Assembly (NCBI GenBank): GCA_964411885.1
Contig: CAYPMK010000001.1
Coordinates: forward strand, 9,779-73,778
Origin: JAKLHL01 sp964411885
GTDB lineage: Bacteria; Bdellovibrionota; JAFGOL01
Reading direction: 5' to 3'
DNA: 64,000 nucleotides
The position numbers and the translations under genes are program-made. This document shows positions 9,862-19,361 of this stretch, piece by piece. Under the pieces are notes generated by a model. The model had not been told where the DNA came from. It searched no databases and saw only the letters and a program-made list of their open reading frames with translations. Positions within the stretch are counted from its first letter, which is position 1. Each line of letters begins with the position of its first letter.

Positions 9862-11565
9862 ATGTTTAACGCAAAATGGCGTTTTTATTTTGTAATAATA
9901 CTTATACTTGGAAGTTTATGGGTTACATCCCCTATCTACATTTCACAAGCTAAGGCACCTTACTGGCTAACAAAATTAATGCCACCAAAAGACCTTAAGC
10001 TTGGTCTAGATCTTCAGGGAGGTACACATCTTGTACTTGGAGTTGATGTAGAAAAGGTGGTCGTTGAACAGGCAGACAGAAATGCTATTAAACTTGATGC
10101 GGTATTCAAGGAAAAAAATATTCCATTTGATAGCGTTAAAAGAGTTGGTGATACTAGTAGGGTATCGGTAAAACTTAAGAATGTTTCAGATGAGGATAAA
10201 GTTAGAGAAGCAGTAATTAAGTATACTGGTATGATCTTTTCAGCATCTGGTAATGGAGAGATTGTTTTTGATCTTAACAATGAAGAAAAATCATATATAA
10301 GAAAGAATGCAGTAAGCCAGACCATAGAGGCTATAAGGAACAGGATAGATGAGTTTGGAGTTAATGAGACGAGTATACAGGCTCAAGGTTCAGATAGGAT
10401 AGTTGTTCAATTACCCGGAGTAAAAGATGTTACTAGGGCAAAATCTATTATTGGAAGAACAGCTAGGCTTGAATTTAAAATAGTTGTTAACGATCCAAAT
10501 TTTGGAAAAGACAGAATATATAGTGCTGTTAATCAGGCTAACGAGGCTGGTGTTGTGTATGATGAAAAAACATCATATGCAGACTATGTAGATAAACTTA
10601 ATGTTTGGCTTGAAGGCAAAATACCGTCAGACACGATGGTTCTCTTCGAAAAAAAGGTTGATCCATCAACTGGAAAGAAGTTTATGGAACCTTATCTTTT
10701 ACAAAAAGCTAGTCCAGTTACAGGAGATGATCTTAAAGATGCTTATGTTGGATACAACAATGAATTTGGCGAACCATATGTTAGCTTCCAGATGAATACT
10801 AACGGTGCAAGGTACATGGAAAAGACCACCGGAGAGAATATCGGTAAACAATTAGCAATAGTGCTTGATAAAAATATTTATTCAGCTCCTGTAATCCAAG
10901 CAAAAATAAGTGATCAGGGTCAAATAACACTTGGCTCAGGAAGACCTATAAGTGAATTACAACAAGAGGCGGAAGACATAGCTTTAGTATTAAGAGCTGG
11001 AGCGCTTCCTGCACAACTTACTTTTGAAGAAGAAAGAGTTGTTGGTCCATCTCTTGGTAATGATAGTATAGAGCAAGGAAAACTATCTTTTATACTTGGA
11101 GCTTTGATAGTAGTTCTTTTTATGTTGATATACTACAGATTTTCTGGAGCAGTTGCAGACGTAGCTGTCGTGTTGAACGTTGTGATACTCATGGCTTTAA
11201 TGATGTTGTTCGGTGCCACACTAACTCTTCCCGGTATAGCAGGTATAGTCTTGACCGTAGGTATGAGTGTTGACGCTAACGTAATTATTAATGAAAGGAT
11301 AAGAGAAGAAATACGATCAGGGAATACTGGAAAAGCTGCCTTAGAAATAGGTTATGATAAAGCCCTCTGGACTGTCCTTGATGCTAATATAACTACAGCA
11401 ATAGCTGGTATAGTGTTGTTACAATATGGAACAGGTCCTGTTAAGGGCTTTGCTGTAACTTTACTTATAGGTATCGCGACTTCTGTTTTTACGGGAGTAT
11501 ATATAACAAGATGGATATTTGAGTATCTAATAGAAAAAGGCTACTTAAGAAAACTTAGTATATAA
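9862..11565 (+). CDS. secD: Protein translocase subunit SecD
   Basis: SecD (567 residues) uses the proton gradient to help pull translocated proteins into the periplasm. The first membrane helix is at about residues 8-27. Then come the signature KLGLDLQGGTHLVLGVD, a large periplasmic region with IRNRIDEFGVNETSIQAQG, and a C-terminal five-helix membrane block with TLPGIAGIVLTVGMSVDANVIINERI. Spacing to yajC (3 bases) and secF (19 bases, with a GGAGG site) indicates one operon. Confidence 0.97.
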   Translation: MFNAKWRFYFVIILILGSLWVTSPIYISQAKAPYWLTKLMPPKDLKLGLDLQGGTHLVLGVDVEKVVVEQADRNAIKLDAVFKEKNIPFDSVKRVGDTSRVSVKLKNVSDEDKVREAVIKYTGMIFSASGNGEIVFDLNNEEKSYIRKNAVSQTIEAIRNRIDEFGVNETSIQAQGSDRIVVQLPGVKDVTRAKSIIGRTARLEFKIVVNDPNFGKDRIYSAVNQANEAGVVYDEKTSYADYVDKLNVWLEGKIPSDTMVLFEKKVDPSTGKKFMEPYLLQKASPVTGDDLKDAYVGYNNEFGEPYVSFQMNTNGARYMEKTTGENIGKQLAIVLDKNIYSAPVIQAKISDQGQITLGSGRPISELQQEAEDIALVLRAGALPAQLTFEEERVVGPSLGNDSIEQGKLSFILGALIVVLFMLIYYRFSGAVADVAVVLNVVILMALMMLFGATLTLPGIAGIVLTVGMSVDANVIINERIREEIRSGNTGKAALEIGYDKALWTVLDANITTAIAGIVLLQYGTGPVKGFAVTLLIGIATSVFTGVYITRWIFEYLIEKGYLRKLSI

Positions 11566-11584
11566 ATCTGGAGGAAAGCTTAAT

Positions 11585-12502
11585 ATGTTTAACATAGTTA
11601 AACCCAACACGAATTATGATTTTTTAAAAGCAAGTCGTATAGGGGTGATAGCATCCATTATAGTGATAGGTATAATGATGTTCGTTTTCTTTACTAAAGG
11701 CCTTAACTACGGTGTAGATTTTACTGGCGGTATAGAGATGCAGGTAAAGTTCGATGATGCTTCTGTTGATAGCCAAAAATTAAGAACTGTTATGCAGGAA
11801 ATTAAATCTGGTGATGTTCAGGTACAAAAATTTAGTGATGCAACTGGAAATGAATACTTAATAAGAGTTAAAGGTTCAGAAGCTGATCTTAACGTTGTTA
11901 CTAAGGACATAGAACTTAAACTTGAAACGACTTTTAATAAAGGTAGTTACGACATAAGAAAAATAGAGATAGTTGGTCCTAAGGTTGGTAGAGAGTTAAA
12001 AATGAGCGCTATATATGCCCTTATATATGCAATGTTGGGGATCTTCATTTATATAGCAATAAGGTTTGATTATAAATTCTCGCCTGGAGCTATTGTTGCT
12101 TTGATACACGACGTTCTTTTTACAGTCGGTATTTTTGCTATAACTGGTTATCAGTTCACCCTTTCTACTGTTGCTGCTCTTTTGGCGATAGTTGGATATT
12201 CTGTTAACGATACTATAGTTATCTATGACAGAATACGAGAGGTAATGGATAAACACAAAGGGATGTCTTTACCTATTATGATAAACAAGGCACTTAACGA
12301 AACCTTGAGCAGAACTATCTTGACGACATTAGTGACTTTTCTTTGTGTTCTTATGATATTTATCTTTGGAGGTTCCAGCCTAAGAGATTTTTCTCTTGCT
12401 CTTGTAGTTGGAATGGTCTCTGGTGTTTACTCAACAGTTTTTATTGCTTCACCGGTAATACTTTTGATGGAAAGATTATTCGGGAAGAAAACAGCTGAGT
12501 AA
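11585..12502 (+). CDS. secF: Protein translocase subunit SecF
   Basis: SecF (305 residues) pairs with SecD. It shows the first membrane helix, GLNYGVDFTGGIEMQVKF, and the C-terminal membrane block with LLAIVGYSVNDTIVIYDRIRE and ALNETLSRTILTTLVT. The start follows GGAGG. Its TAA stop overlaps the recJ ATG (TAATG at 12500-12504), so recJ is probably translated by re-initiation. Confidence 0.97.
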   Translation: MFNIVKPNTNYDFLKASRIGVIASIIVIGIMMFVFFTKGLNYGVDFTGGIEMQVKFDDASVDSQKLRTVMQEIKSGDVQVQKFSDATGNEYLIRVKGSEADLNVVTKDIELKLETTFNKGSYDIRKIEIVGPKVGRELKMSAIYALIYAMLGIFIYIAIRFDYKFSPGAIVALIHDVLFTVGIFAITGYQFTLSTVAALLAIVGYSVNDTIVIYDRIREVMDKHKGMSLPIMINKALNETLSRTILTTLVTFLCVLMIFIFGGSSLRDFSLALVVGMVSGVYSTVFIASPVILLMERLFGKKTAE

Positions 12503-14211
12503 TGTCGAAATGTAAGTGGAATGTTATATCTGATATAACAAAAGAGGCTCAAGACCTTTCTATAGAGACTGGTCTTTCTATAATAGTATGTCAAATACTT
12601 TTGAATAGGGGTTATTCAGACAAGGCCTCTGTATATGAATATTTAAATCCTTCTTTAGCAAAACTTCCAGATCCATTTCTTTTGAGTGAGCTTGAAAAAG
12701 GTTCTAAAAGAGTTGCAGAAGCAGTCATTAGTGGTGAAAAAATATCTGTATATGGTGATTACGATATAGATGGATCTACTGCTACAGCTTCTTTAACCTC
12801 TTTTCTAAGGTCGTTGGGTGCGGATGTACTATTTTATCAGCCAGAAAGATTTGCAGAGGGGTATGGTTTTCACATTAGTTCTGTTGATGAGCTAAAGAAA
12901 AAAGGCGTGACATTGATCATAACAGTTGATTGTGGCACCAGCGATATTGAAACAGCAGAATATTGTATGAAAAATGGCATAGATCTTATTGTAACGGATC
13001 ACCATAAAGTTTCTCAGGAATATCCTAGATCTTTTGCATTTATTAATCCTCATAAAAATGGAGAGGAAAAAGTTTTTTCTGATCTTTCTGGAGTGGGTGT
13101 CGCCTATTATTTTATGATAGGCATAAGAAAGGTATTAAGGGATAAAGGATTCTTTAATGATAAAAAAGAACCAGACCTTAAAGAATATTTAGATATGGTA
13201 GCCTTTGGCACCATAGCAGATCTTGTCCCTATTCAGGGGATAAACAGGATACTTGTTAAAAAAGGTTTAGAGATGATGAACAACAATCCTCGTCGAGGTC
13301 TTAGTGCCTTAATAGAGCTTAGTAGTTTAAAAGACAAATTGACTTATGAGTCTGTTGGATTTGTTCTTTCGCCAAGAATGAATGCTGCTGGAAGAATGGG
13401 AAGCGCATCAAGATGTGTGGAACTTTTACTTACTAACGATGATAATGAAGCAAGAGATCTTGCACAGATACTTCAGGAAGAGAACAACAAAAGAATGAAC
13501 TTTCAAAAAAGATCTTGGGAAGAGATTTGTTCTTTTGTTGAGACTATAGAAAAAAAAGATCCAGAAGCTTTTGCTAGAATGAACACTATCACTCTTAGCT
13601 CTAAAGATTGGCACCAAGGAATTATAGGTATACTTGCTTCTAAATCAGTTGATCGATGGTTTAAGCCTACTGCGGTGTTCACAGAGATAGATTCAGGTAT
13701 TTATAAAGGTTCTGCCAGGAGTGTTCCCGGGGTAGATCTGTTTAAAGTTTTTTATGAGTTCAAAGACATGTTTGAAGATTTTGGCGGGCATCAAATGGCA
13801 ATTGGAATGAGTATAAAAGAAGAAAGGATACAAGAATTTAAACTTATTTTTGAGTCTAGTATTGAAAAACAGCTCAATTCTTGCCCAACAAAACAGACCT
13901 TAAATATTGATATGGAAGTTAAGCTTGGTGAAATTGATATGAAAGTTTTGAACGATCTTTCAAGAATGGAGCCTTTTGGATCAGACAATCCTGCTCCACT
14001 TTTTGTTTCAAAGGTAAAAGTTTTTGACAAGAAAGTCCTGAAGGGCAAACACTTAAAACTAAAACTTGAAAATGGGGCAGATGCCATAGGTTTTAATATG
14101 GGTAACTTGGCTGAAAACATTGGCGCTGTGACTGATATCGTTTTTAGACCAAGCATAAATGAGTGGAATGGAACAAAGAGGATTCAGTACGTTATGGTGG
14201 ACATTTTATAA
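12502..14211 (+). CDS. recJ: Single-stranded-DNA-specific exonuclease RecJ
   Basis: RecJ (569 residues) is a 5'-3' ssDNA exonuclease of recombination and repair. It has the DHH-family motifs in order: VYGDYDIDGSTA (about 84-94), ITVDCGTS, IVTDHHKV, FGTIADLVP, and the DHHA1 part with a GGHQMAIG motif. An OB-fold-like C-terminus closes the protein. The length is normal for the family. It ends the secDF run; the next gene starts after a 110-base gap. Confidence 0.95.
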   Translation: MSKCKWNVISDITKEAQDLSIETGLSIIVCQILLNRGYSDKASVYEYLNPSLAKLPDPFLLSELEKGSKRVAEAVISGEKISVYGDYDIDGSTATASLTSFLRSLGADVLFYQPERFAEGYGFHISSVDELKKKGVTLIITVDCGTSDIETAEYCMKNGIDLIVTDHHKVSQEYPRSFAFINPHKNGEEKVFSDLSGVGVAYYFMIGIRKVLRDKGFFNDKKEPDLKEYLDMVAFGTIADLVPIQGINRILVKKGLEMMNNNPRRGLSALIELSSLKDKLTYESVGFVLSPRMNAAGRMGSASRCVELLLTNDDNEARDLAQILQEENNKRMNFQKRSWEEICSFVETIEKKDPEAFARMNTITLSSKDWHQGIIGILASKSVDRWFKPTAVFTEIDSGIYKGSARSVPGVDLFKVFYEFKDMFEDFGGHQMAIGMSIKEERIQEFKLIFESSIEKQLNSCPTKQTLNIDMEVKLGEIDMKVLNDLSRMEPFGSDNPAPLFVSKVKVFDKKVLKGKHLKLKLENGADAIGFNMGNLAENIGAVTDIVFRPSINEWNGTKRIQYVMVDIL

Positions 14212-14321
14212 AAACCTATTAATTACAAATAGTTATAGTCTGATATTTAGTGCTTGACCTTAAAACGTTTTTTTTGGTACAAAACTATTATAGGCAGTGA
14301 TGTTGCTTATAAGAGGGGTTA

Positions 14322-14984
14322 ATGACTTTTAATTTTAAAAGTACTTCCAAGTATAAATATTATTTTGACGAGAAGTTTTCTAAACACATGATAATAAAGC
14401 CTTTTCTTCATAAAAACAGGGTTTTTATAGCTAGTATATCTGCTATTGTATTTATGGTTTTTTCTTTATCTTTCTTTAGTATCAGAACCTATGAAATTCA
14501 TGAATTGAACCAGCTTAAGGGATTTATAGCTGATTTTATGGAAGTAAAAGGAATGAAAAAACTTAATGATCATGAGATTGCTACTCTTGCGAAAGAAGTA
14601 AGACGTGCTGCTACACGATATGATATAGATCCGATGCTCTTAATATCTGTAATAACTGTGGAATCTTCTTTTGATAAACATGCAAGATCTCCGATGGGCG
14701 CAAGGGGATTGATGCAATTAATGCCTGCAACAGCAAAAACCTTATGTATGGAAATGGGTCTGCCTTATAACGATAAGGTTTTTACGGACATTGGCACGAA
14801 TGTACATATAGGTACATATTATTTGTCGAAACTTTCATCCAAATATAATAATAATATGCAACTTTATTTGGCTGCATATAACAGGGGCCCTGCTCAGGTT
14901 GACCGTATGTTGAAGGAGAAGAACAGCATTCCCAAATCTTACTATTCCAAGATAGTAAAGACCTATCAAAAGCTGTCCTTATAA
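14322..14984 (+). CDS. Membrane-anchored lytic transglycosylase (SLT domain)
   Basis: This 220-residue protein has a membrane anchor at about residues 29-50 and a periplasmic SLT domain. The catalytic glutamate is in VITVESSFDKHARSPMGARG, followed by GLMQLMPATAKTL and the end motif LAAYNRGPAQV. It should cleave peptidoglycan glycan strands to give 1,6-anhydro ends. The start is ATG after AGAGGGG. It lies 7 bases upstream of queD, so the que genes may be read from its promoter. In the 110 bases upstream, TTGACC at 14254 and TATTAT at 14286 are spaced too far apart to call a promoter. Confidence 0.85.
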   Translation: MTFNFKSTSKYKYYFDEKFSKHMIIKPFLHKNRVFIASISAIVFMVFSLSFFSIRTYEIHELNQLKGFIADFMEVKGMKKLNDHEIATLAKEVRRAATRYDIDPMLLISVITVESSFDKHARSPMGARGLMQLMPATAKTLCMEMGLPYNDKVFTDIGTNVHIGTYYLSKLSSKYNNNMQLYLAAYNRGPAQVDRMLKEKNSIPKSYYSKIVKTYQKLSL

Positions 14985-14991
14985 ATAAACT

Positions 14992-15348
14992 ATGTATGAA
15001 GTAAGGGTTCTTAGTAGATTTAGCTCCGCCCATAATCTAAGGAACTATAAAGGCAAGTGTGAAAATCTTCATGGACACACGTGGAAAGTAGAGCTTTGTC
15101 TTACCGGTGACAAGCTTAACAGTGATGGCTTTTTGTGTGACTTTGTAGAACTTAAAAAAGAATTAAATACTTTGCTAGATAGATATGATCATAAATACAT
15201 CAACGAGGTAAAGCCTTTTGATACATTGAATCCAACTGCAGAAAATTTAGCCCGAGTAATATATGATGAGCTAAAACAAAAATTCAGCGGTTTACTTGAA
15301 GTGACCGTATGGGAGTCAGATGATGCACGGGCTGTTTACAAAGCCTGA
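14992..15348 (+). CDS. queD: 6-carboxy-5,6,7,8-tetrahydropterin synthase (QueD)
   Basis: QueD (118 residues) makes 6-carboxytetrahydropterin from dihydroneopterin triphosphate, the second step to preQ0. It has the zinc histidines (FSSAHNL and NLHGHTWKVE), the catalytic Cys just before them (GKCENLHGH) and the C-terminal VTVWESDDARA. The stop lies 29 bases inside the queC reading frame, so the two are coupled. queE and queF are not in the window. Confidence 0.92.
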   Translation: MYEVRVLSRFSSAHNLRNYKGKCENLHGHTWKVELCLTGDKLNSDGFLCDFVELKKELNTLLDRYDHKYINEVKPFDTLNPTAENLARVIYDELKQKFSGLLEVTVWESDDARAVYKA

Positions 15349-16036
15349 GCCTTTAAAAGCTTTGGTGCTTTGTTCTTCCGGACTGGATTCGGTATACAAT
15401 TTGTTGTTGGCTAAAAAAAGATACAATAAAGTATCTGTACTTTTTTTCGATTATGGACAAAAAGCTGCACCACATGAATATGTAAGAGTTAAAAAGATTT
15501 GTTCAATGCTTTCTTTGGAACTTATAAGGATAGATCTTCCTTGGTATAGGGGGCTTTCTTCTACCTTACTAGATTACTCAAGGAAAGTTACGGAGTACAA
15601 AGACAAAACCCATGCAGACAAGGACGATAAAATTAATGAGTGGGTTCCAAACAGAAACGGTGTCTTTGTTAATGTTGCTGCCGCTGTAGCTGAGTCAGAC
15701 CATTATCATGTAATTGTTATAGGTATAAACAAGGAAGAAGCCCTTAGGTATCCAGATAATAGTGTTAACTTTATACAAGGGAGTGAGGAACTATTCAAGT
15801 TATCAACACTTAGTCATCCAAAATTACATTCCTTTTCTGCAGAATTAGATAAGAAAAGCATATTAAAAGACCTATATCCTCTCATGAAGGAGTATAATCT
15901 ACCTATACAACTTATTTGGAGTTGTTACGAAAGTTTCGAAAAAATGTGTGGAACCTGTGAATCTTGTGTTAGGCTTAAGGGAGCACTTAAAGACAACGGG
16001 ATGGAGAGTGAATGGAAAGGTCTTTTCTTGAAATAA
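15320..16036 (+). CDS. queC: 7-cyano-7-deazaguanine synthase (QueC-type)
   Basis: This QueC-type ATP pyrophosphatase (238 residues) would convert 7-carboxy-7-deazaguanine to preQ0 (cyano-deazaguanine). The PP-loop reads SSGLDS (residues 19-24) where most family members have SGGLDS. FFDYGQ, VPNRNGVF and RYPDN follow. The zinc-binding C-terminus SCYESFEKMCGTCESCVR has the canonical four-Cys spacing. The start overlaps the end of queD by 29 bases and the 3' end overlaps the DUF366 gene by 25 bases. The Gly-to-Ser change in the loop is unusual but the rest argues for a working enzyme. Confidence 0.87.
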   Translation: MMHGLFTKPEPLKALVLCSSGLDSVYNLLLAKKRYNKVSVLFFDYGQKAAPHEYVRVKKICSMLSLELIRIDLPWYRGLSSTLLDYSRKVTEYKDKTHADKDDKINEWVPNRNGVFVNVAAAVAESDHYHVIVIGINKEEALRYPDNSVNFIQGSEELFKLSTLSHPKLHSFSAELDKKSILKDLYPLMKEYNLPIQLIWSCYESFEKMCGTCESCVRLKGALKDNGMESEWKGLFLK

Positions 16037-16584
16037 GGCAATTCAATGAAGATATAAATTACGACGGTAGCCAATTAAGTCCACATTGGATATATAAGAA
16101 CACTGGTGTTATGGGAGACGCTGTAGCTTCTTTCGTTGGATCTTGTGATATCCCATATTCAAACATGGTAGACTTAGAGGACGTTTTGGCTAAAGAACAG
16201 ATTTGTTCGTCTAGGATGCTGCATTTCATAACAGAGATATTCGGAAAGGATTGTTTGTTTGGTTCTACTCTACTAAGTGTATTTGTTTCTGAAATACAGA
16301 ATGAGTTACTTAGTAAAGGTATTAATGTAACAAAAAAAGGCGATGATCTTTTTATAAAGGACGGCAAACTTTCTATAGCAATAGCTACGGCAACTCCAGT
16401 TTCTACTCTTATGCATATTGGTATTAATGTCACAACAAAAGGGACTCCTGTAAAAACAGCTTCTTTAGAGGAATATAAAATAGATCCAATTCAGTTTTCT
16501 CAGTCAGTGCTTGAAAGGTTCAATAAGGAATATAGTAGGATAATACTTGCCGCGTGCAAAGTTGTACCTAGGGGGAAGGTATGA
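16012..16584 (+). CDS. DUF366 family protein
   Basis: This 190-residue cytoplasmic protein matches the DUF366 pattern: LSPHWIYKNTGVMGDAV, SNMVDLED, RMLHFITEIFG, KGDDLFIKDGKLSIAIAT, PVSTLMHIGINV and GTPVKTASLEEY. The function is not known. It overlaps queC by 25 bases at its start and the PIN-PhoH gene by 4 bases at its end, so all are co-translated. The context suggests a role near deazaguanine metabolism or RNA, but that is inference. The family assignment is from remembered motifs. Confidence 0.72.
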   Translation: MERSFLEIRQFNEDINYDGSQLSPHWIYKNTGVMGDAVASFVGSCDIPYSNMVDLEDVLAKEQICSSRMLHFITEIFGKDCLFGSTLLSVFVSEIQNELLSKGINVTKKGDDLFIKDGKLSIAIATATPVSTLMHIGINVTTKGTPVKTASLEEYKIDPIQFSQSVLERFNKEYSRIILAACKVVPRGKV

Positions 16585-17936
16585 AAAGAAAAACGTTCGT
16601 TCTGGATACCAATGTTCTGTTGTTCGATCCTCTTGCAATGCTCAAGTTTGGGGCCAACGATATCGTTATCCCTATAACTGTAATAGAGGAAATAGATAAA
16701 TTTAAAAAAGACCTTACAGAAAATGGAAGAAATGCTAGGCAGATATCTCGTTTTATTGACGAAATGAGAAGTAAAGGCAACCTTATGGAAGGTGTTTCTT
16801 TAGATAATAAAGGAACCCTTTATATTGATATTCCAGACGATAAGAATGTTGGTCTTCCTGCTGTGTTCGATAACAACAAAGCTGATAACGCCATACTATC
16901 AACAGCGATGAAGCACAAAAAAATAGACAGCAGAAGAACGGTTATCTTTGTAACTAAAGATACAAATTTAAGGATAAAAGCAGATCTTTTGGGTCTTAAA
17001 GCCGTAGATTATGAACCGGGAGATCAAAAAGTAGACGAACTATATTCTGGTATCCGCTACATAGAATGTATGAAAAAGGATATCGATACTTTTTATAAGG
17101 AAAAGAAAATAGGTCTTGATGGACTTAAGAACACAGCGGGTATACTTCCTAATGAATATGTAATATTAAGAGACGTTGCAGATAGATCACATACAGCATT
17201 GGGAAGGTATGATCTAAATACAGCGATGGTAGTTCCTTTGTTCAGGGGTGCTTTAGAGGGTGTGTGGGGTATCACTCCAAAGAACGTGGAACAGATTTTT
17301 GCACTAGACATGTTGTTAAACGACGACATCAGACTAGTAAGTATTATAGGCAAGGCTGGTACTGGTAAGACCTTGTTAGCTCTTGCGGCAGGTCTTTCAA
17401 TGACCATTGACGACGGAACTTACACAAGACTATTGGTATCTAGACCGGTGTTCCCTCTTGGTAAAGATATAGGTTATCTGCCAGGAGACATAGAGGAAAA
17501 ACTTAATCCATGGATGGCTCCGATATTTGATAATCTTGAATATATATTAGGTTCTGGTGAATCTAATGCACAAGGTGGTAAGAAAAGACCCGGAGGAGCA
17601 AGAAAGTGGCAGGAGCTGATCAATCAGGGTATGTTGAACATAGAACCACTTACTTATATAAGGGGCAGAAGTATAGCTAATCAGTATCTTATAGTTGATG
17701 AAGCTCAAAACCTTACTCCACATGAGATAAAGACTATTCTTACAAGAGCTGGTAATTACACGAAAATAGTGCTTACAGGAGACTGTTTCCAGATAGATAA
17801 TCCATACATTGATTCGTCTAGCAATGGTCTGAGTTATGTTGTAGAAAGGTTTAAGGACCAAAAGATAGCTGGGCACGTAACACTTGTGAAGGGTGAACGT
17901 TCTGAACTTGCGGAGCTTTCAGCTAATCTACTTTAA
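16581..17936 (+). CDS. PIN domain-PhoH ATPase fusion (PhoH2 type)
   Basis: This 451-residue protein fuses an N-terminal PIN nuclease domain (about 1-145) to a C-terminal PhoH ATPase (about 230-451). PIN acidic residues are visible at Asp9 (VLDTNVLL), Glu36/37, Asp102 (ADNAIL) and Asp127 (VTKDTNL). The PhoH part has Walker A GKAGTGKT (257-264), the Walker B-like LIVDEAQNLTPHE, and TGDCFQID. In mycobacteria such PhoH2 proteins act as RNA helicase/ribonucleases; an RNA role here is inferred from the family. It starts inside the DUF366 stop (ATGA) and is followed by the PilZ gene. Confidence 0.93.
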   Translation: MKRKTFVLDTNVLLFDPLAMLKFGANDIVIPITVIEEIDKFKKDLTENGRNARQISRFIDEMRSKGNLMEGVSLDNKGTLYIDIPDDKNVGLPAVFDNNKADNAILSTAMKHKKIDSRRTVIFVTKDTNLRIKADLLGLKAVDYEPGDQKVDELYSGIRYIECMKKDIDTFYKEKKIGLDGLKNTAGILPNEYVILRDVADRSHTALGRYDLNTAMVVPLFRGALEGVWGITPKNVEQIFALDMLLNDDIRLVSIIGKAGTGKTLLALAAGLSMTIDDGTYTRLLVSRPVFPLGKDIGYLPGDIEEKLNPWMAPIFDNLEYILGSGESNAQGGKKRPGGARKWQELINQGMLNIEPLTYIRGRSIANQYLIVDEAQNLTPHEIKTILTRAGNYTKIVLTGDCFQIDNPYIDSSSNGLSYVVERFKDQKIAGHVTLVKGERSELAELSANLL

Positions 17937-17955
17937 ATTAGTGGAGGGTATCCCA

Positions 17956-18501
17956 ATGTTTGGCCGTTTTGGTGTTAGCGATAGTCTTATAAACAGAAGA
18001 AGACATGCAAGAGCACCTTTGAATTCAAAAGTTATTCTTGTGTCTACTTCAACGGATGGTGTGCCCAAAGTTTACTATGCAAGGGATGTATCTGTTTCTG
18101 GTCTTTTTATAGAGACTGTTGATTTTTTGAAAGTTGGTGCATCAGTTAGGTGTTTATTCCCTGTAGTAGGGACAGATAAAACAGTACAGGCAAGAGGAAA
18201 AGTGGTAAGAGTTGTTGAGCCTGTTTCTGACGACGATTATGTTAGTCCAGGAATAGGAGTAGAGTTTGAGGACACACCTTTTGAGAGCTCCATATTACTT
18301 GAGAACTACGTGGTTAATATAAAATATGTTTATGAGGAACTCTTGTTGTTAATAACAATGAAGAGTCCAGACGTAGATAGAATAATGTATCTTGTTAAGA
18401 AGGCTAACATAGGAGAGTACAGAGACTTCTTTGATCTAAAAGAAAAGATAAAGAAAGTTGCATTTTCTTTAGGAATATTAAAGGACGGACTAAGTTTATA
18501 A
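17956..18501 (+). CDS. PilZ domain protein (c-di-GMP receptor)
   Basis: This 181-residue protein has a PilZ domain with both c-di-GMP signature elements: RRRHARAPL near residue 15 and the downstream DVSVSGLFIE. An extra helical region of about 70 residues follows. ATG 17956 is preferred to upstream in-frame starts that lie within the phoH 3' end, because GGAGGG lies 10 bases before it. It should change a partner's activity in response to c-di-GMP; no target is adjacent. The PhoH gene ends 19 bases upstream. Confidence 0.9.
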   Translation: MFGRFGVSDSLINRRRHARAPLNSKVILVSTSTDGVPKVYYARDVSVSGLFIETVDFLKVGASVRCLFPVVGTDKTVQARGKVVRVVEPVSDDDYVSPGIGVEFEDTPFESSILLENYVVNIKYVYEELLLLITMKSPDVDRIMYLVKKANIGEYRDFFDLKEKIKKVAFSLGILKDGLSL

Positions 18502-18511
18502 AGGGGTTTAA

Positions 18512-19351
18512 GTGATGGGACACATAATAGTGAATGAAGCAGAACAGATAATGGATAAACAAATAAAGGTGCTTGATAAGGGCTTTGTCAGGCTCGTAGA
18601 TTATTACGGTAATGATTCAAGAATAGTACAATCTGCAAGGGTCTCTTATGGAGAAGGTACAAAGACCGTAAGAGAAGACAAGATGCTGATAGATTATCTT
18701 TGGATGAATGAACACACTTCACCTTTTGAACAAGTGGTTTTTACTTTTCATTGTAAGCTTCCAATATTTGTAGCGAGGCAATGGATTCGTCATAGAACAG
18801 CTAGAGTGAACGAAGTTTCTGGAAGATATTCTGTAATGAAAGAGGAGTTCTATACTCCTTCAGAAGACATGATATCTTTTCAAAGCAAAGACAACAAACA
18901 AGGTAGATCAAAAGACGAAGTACCTGCTGAATTAAAACAGAAGGTTCTTGATATAATAAAAGAGCTTAATAACGATTCATATAAAAGTTATACAGAAATG
19001 GTAGAACATGGAATAGCCAGAGAACTAGCAAGGGTATGTTTACCTTTAAACCTTTATACAGAGTGGTATTGGCAGATAGATCTAAAGAATCTTTTACATT
19101 TTCTAAGATTAAGATTAGACGACCATGCACAATATGAAATACGTGAATATGCAAAAGCCATGGCAGAGATAGTAAAGAAAGTTTGTCCATATACATGGGA
19201 ATCATTTGAAGAACATACTCTTTATTCTACAAAATTATCTAGGACGGAATCAAATTTACTTAAAGATCTTTTTTCTGGCAAAGAGGTGGATAAGAGTAAA
19301 ACTTGTTTTAAATCACTAGCAAAAAAATTGCCATTCGTAGTAGAAAAGTAG
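18512..19351 (+). CDS. thyX: FAD-dependent thymidylate synthase
   Basis: ThyX (279 residues) methylates dUMP to dTMP with FAD and methylenetetrahydrofolate. It carries the ThyX motif RHRTARVNEVS (RHR-x7-S) in RQWIRHRTARVNEVSGRYS, HTSPFEQVVFTFH, and the C-terminal NLLHFLRLRLDDHAQYEIREYA. The start may be GTG 18512 or the ATG directly after it at 18515; an in-frame ATG at residue 14 (MDKQIKVLDKG) is also possible. It follows the PilZ gene by 10 bases. Confidence 0.95.
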   Translation: MMGHIIVNEAEQIMDKQIKVLDKGFVRLVDYYGNDSRIVQSARVSYGEGTKTVREDKMLIDYLWMNEHTSPFEQVVFTFHCKLPIFVARQWIRHRTARVNEVSGRYSVMKEEFYTPSEDMISFQSKDNKQGRSKDEVPAELKQKVLDIIKELNNDSYKSYTEMVEHGIARELARVCLPLNLYTEWYWQIDLKNLLHFLRLRLDDHAQYEIREYAKAMAEIVKKVCPYTWESFEEHTLYSTKLSRTESNLLKDLFSGKEVDKSKTCFKSLAKKLPFVVEK

Positions 19352-19361
19352 AGATCTAAAA

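Noticed and set aside
14254..14291. Sigma-70 promoter before the lytic transglycosylase (TTGACC and TATTAT)
   Set aside because: The spacer is 26 bases, too long for a sigma-70 promoter; no better pairing was found.
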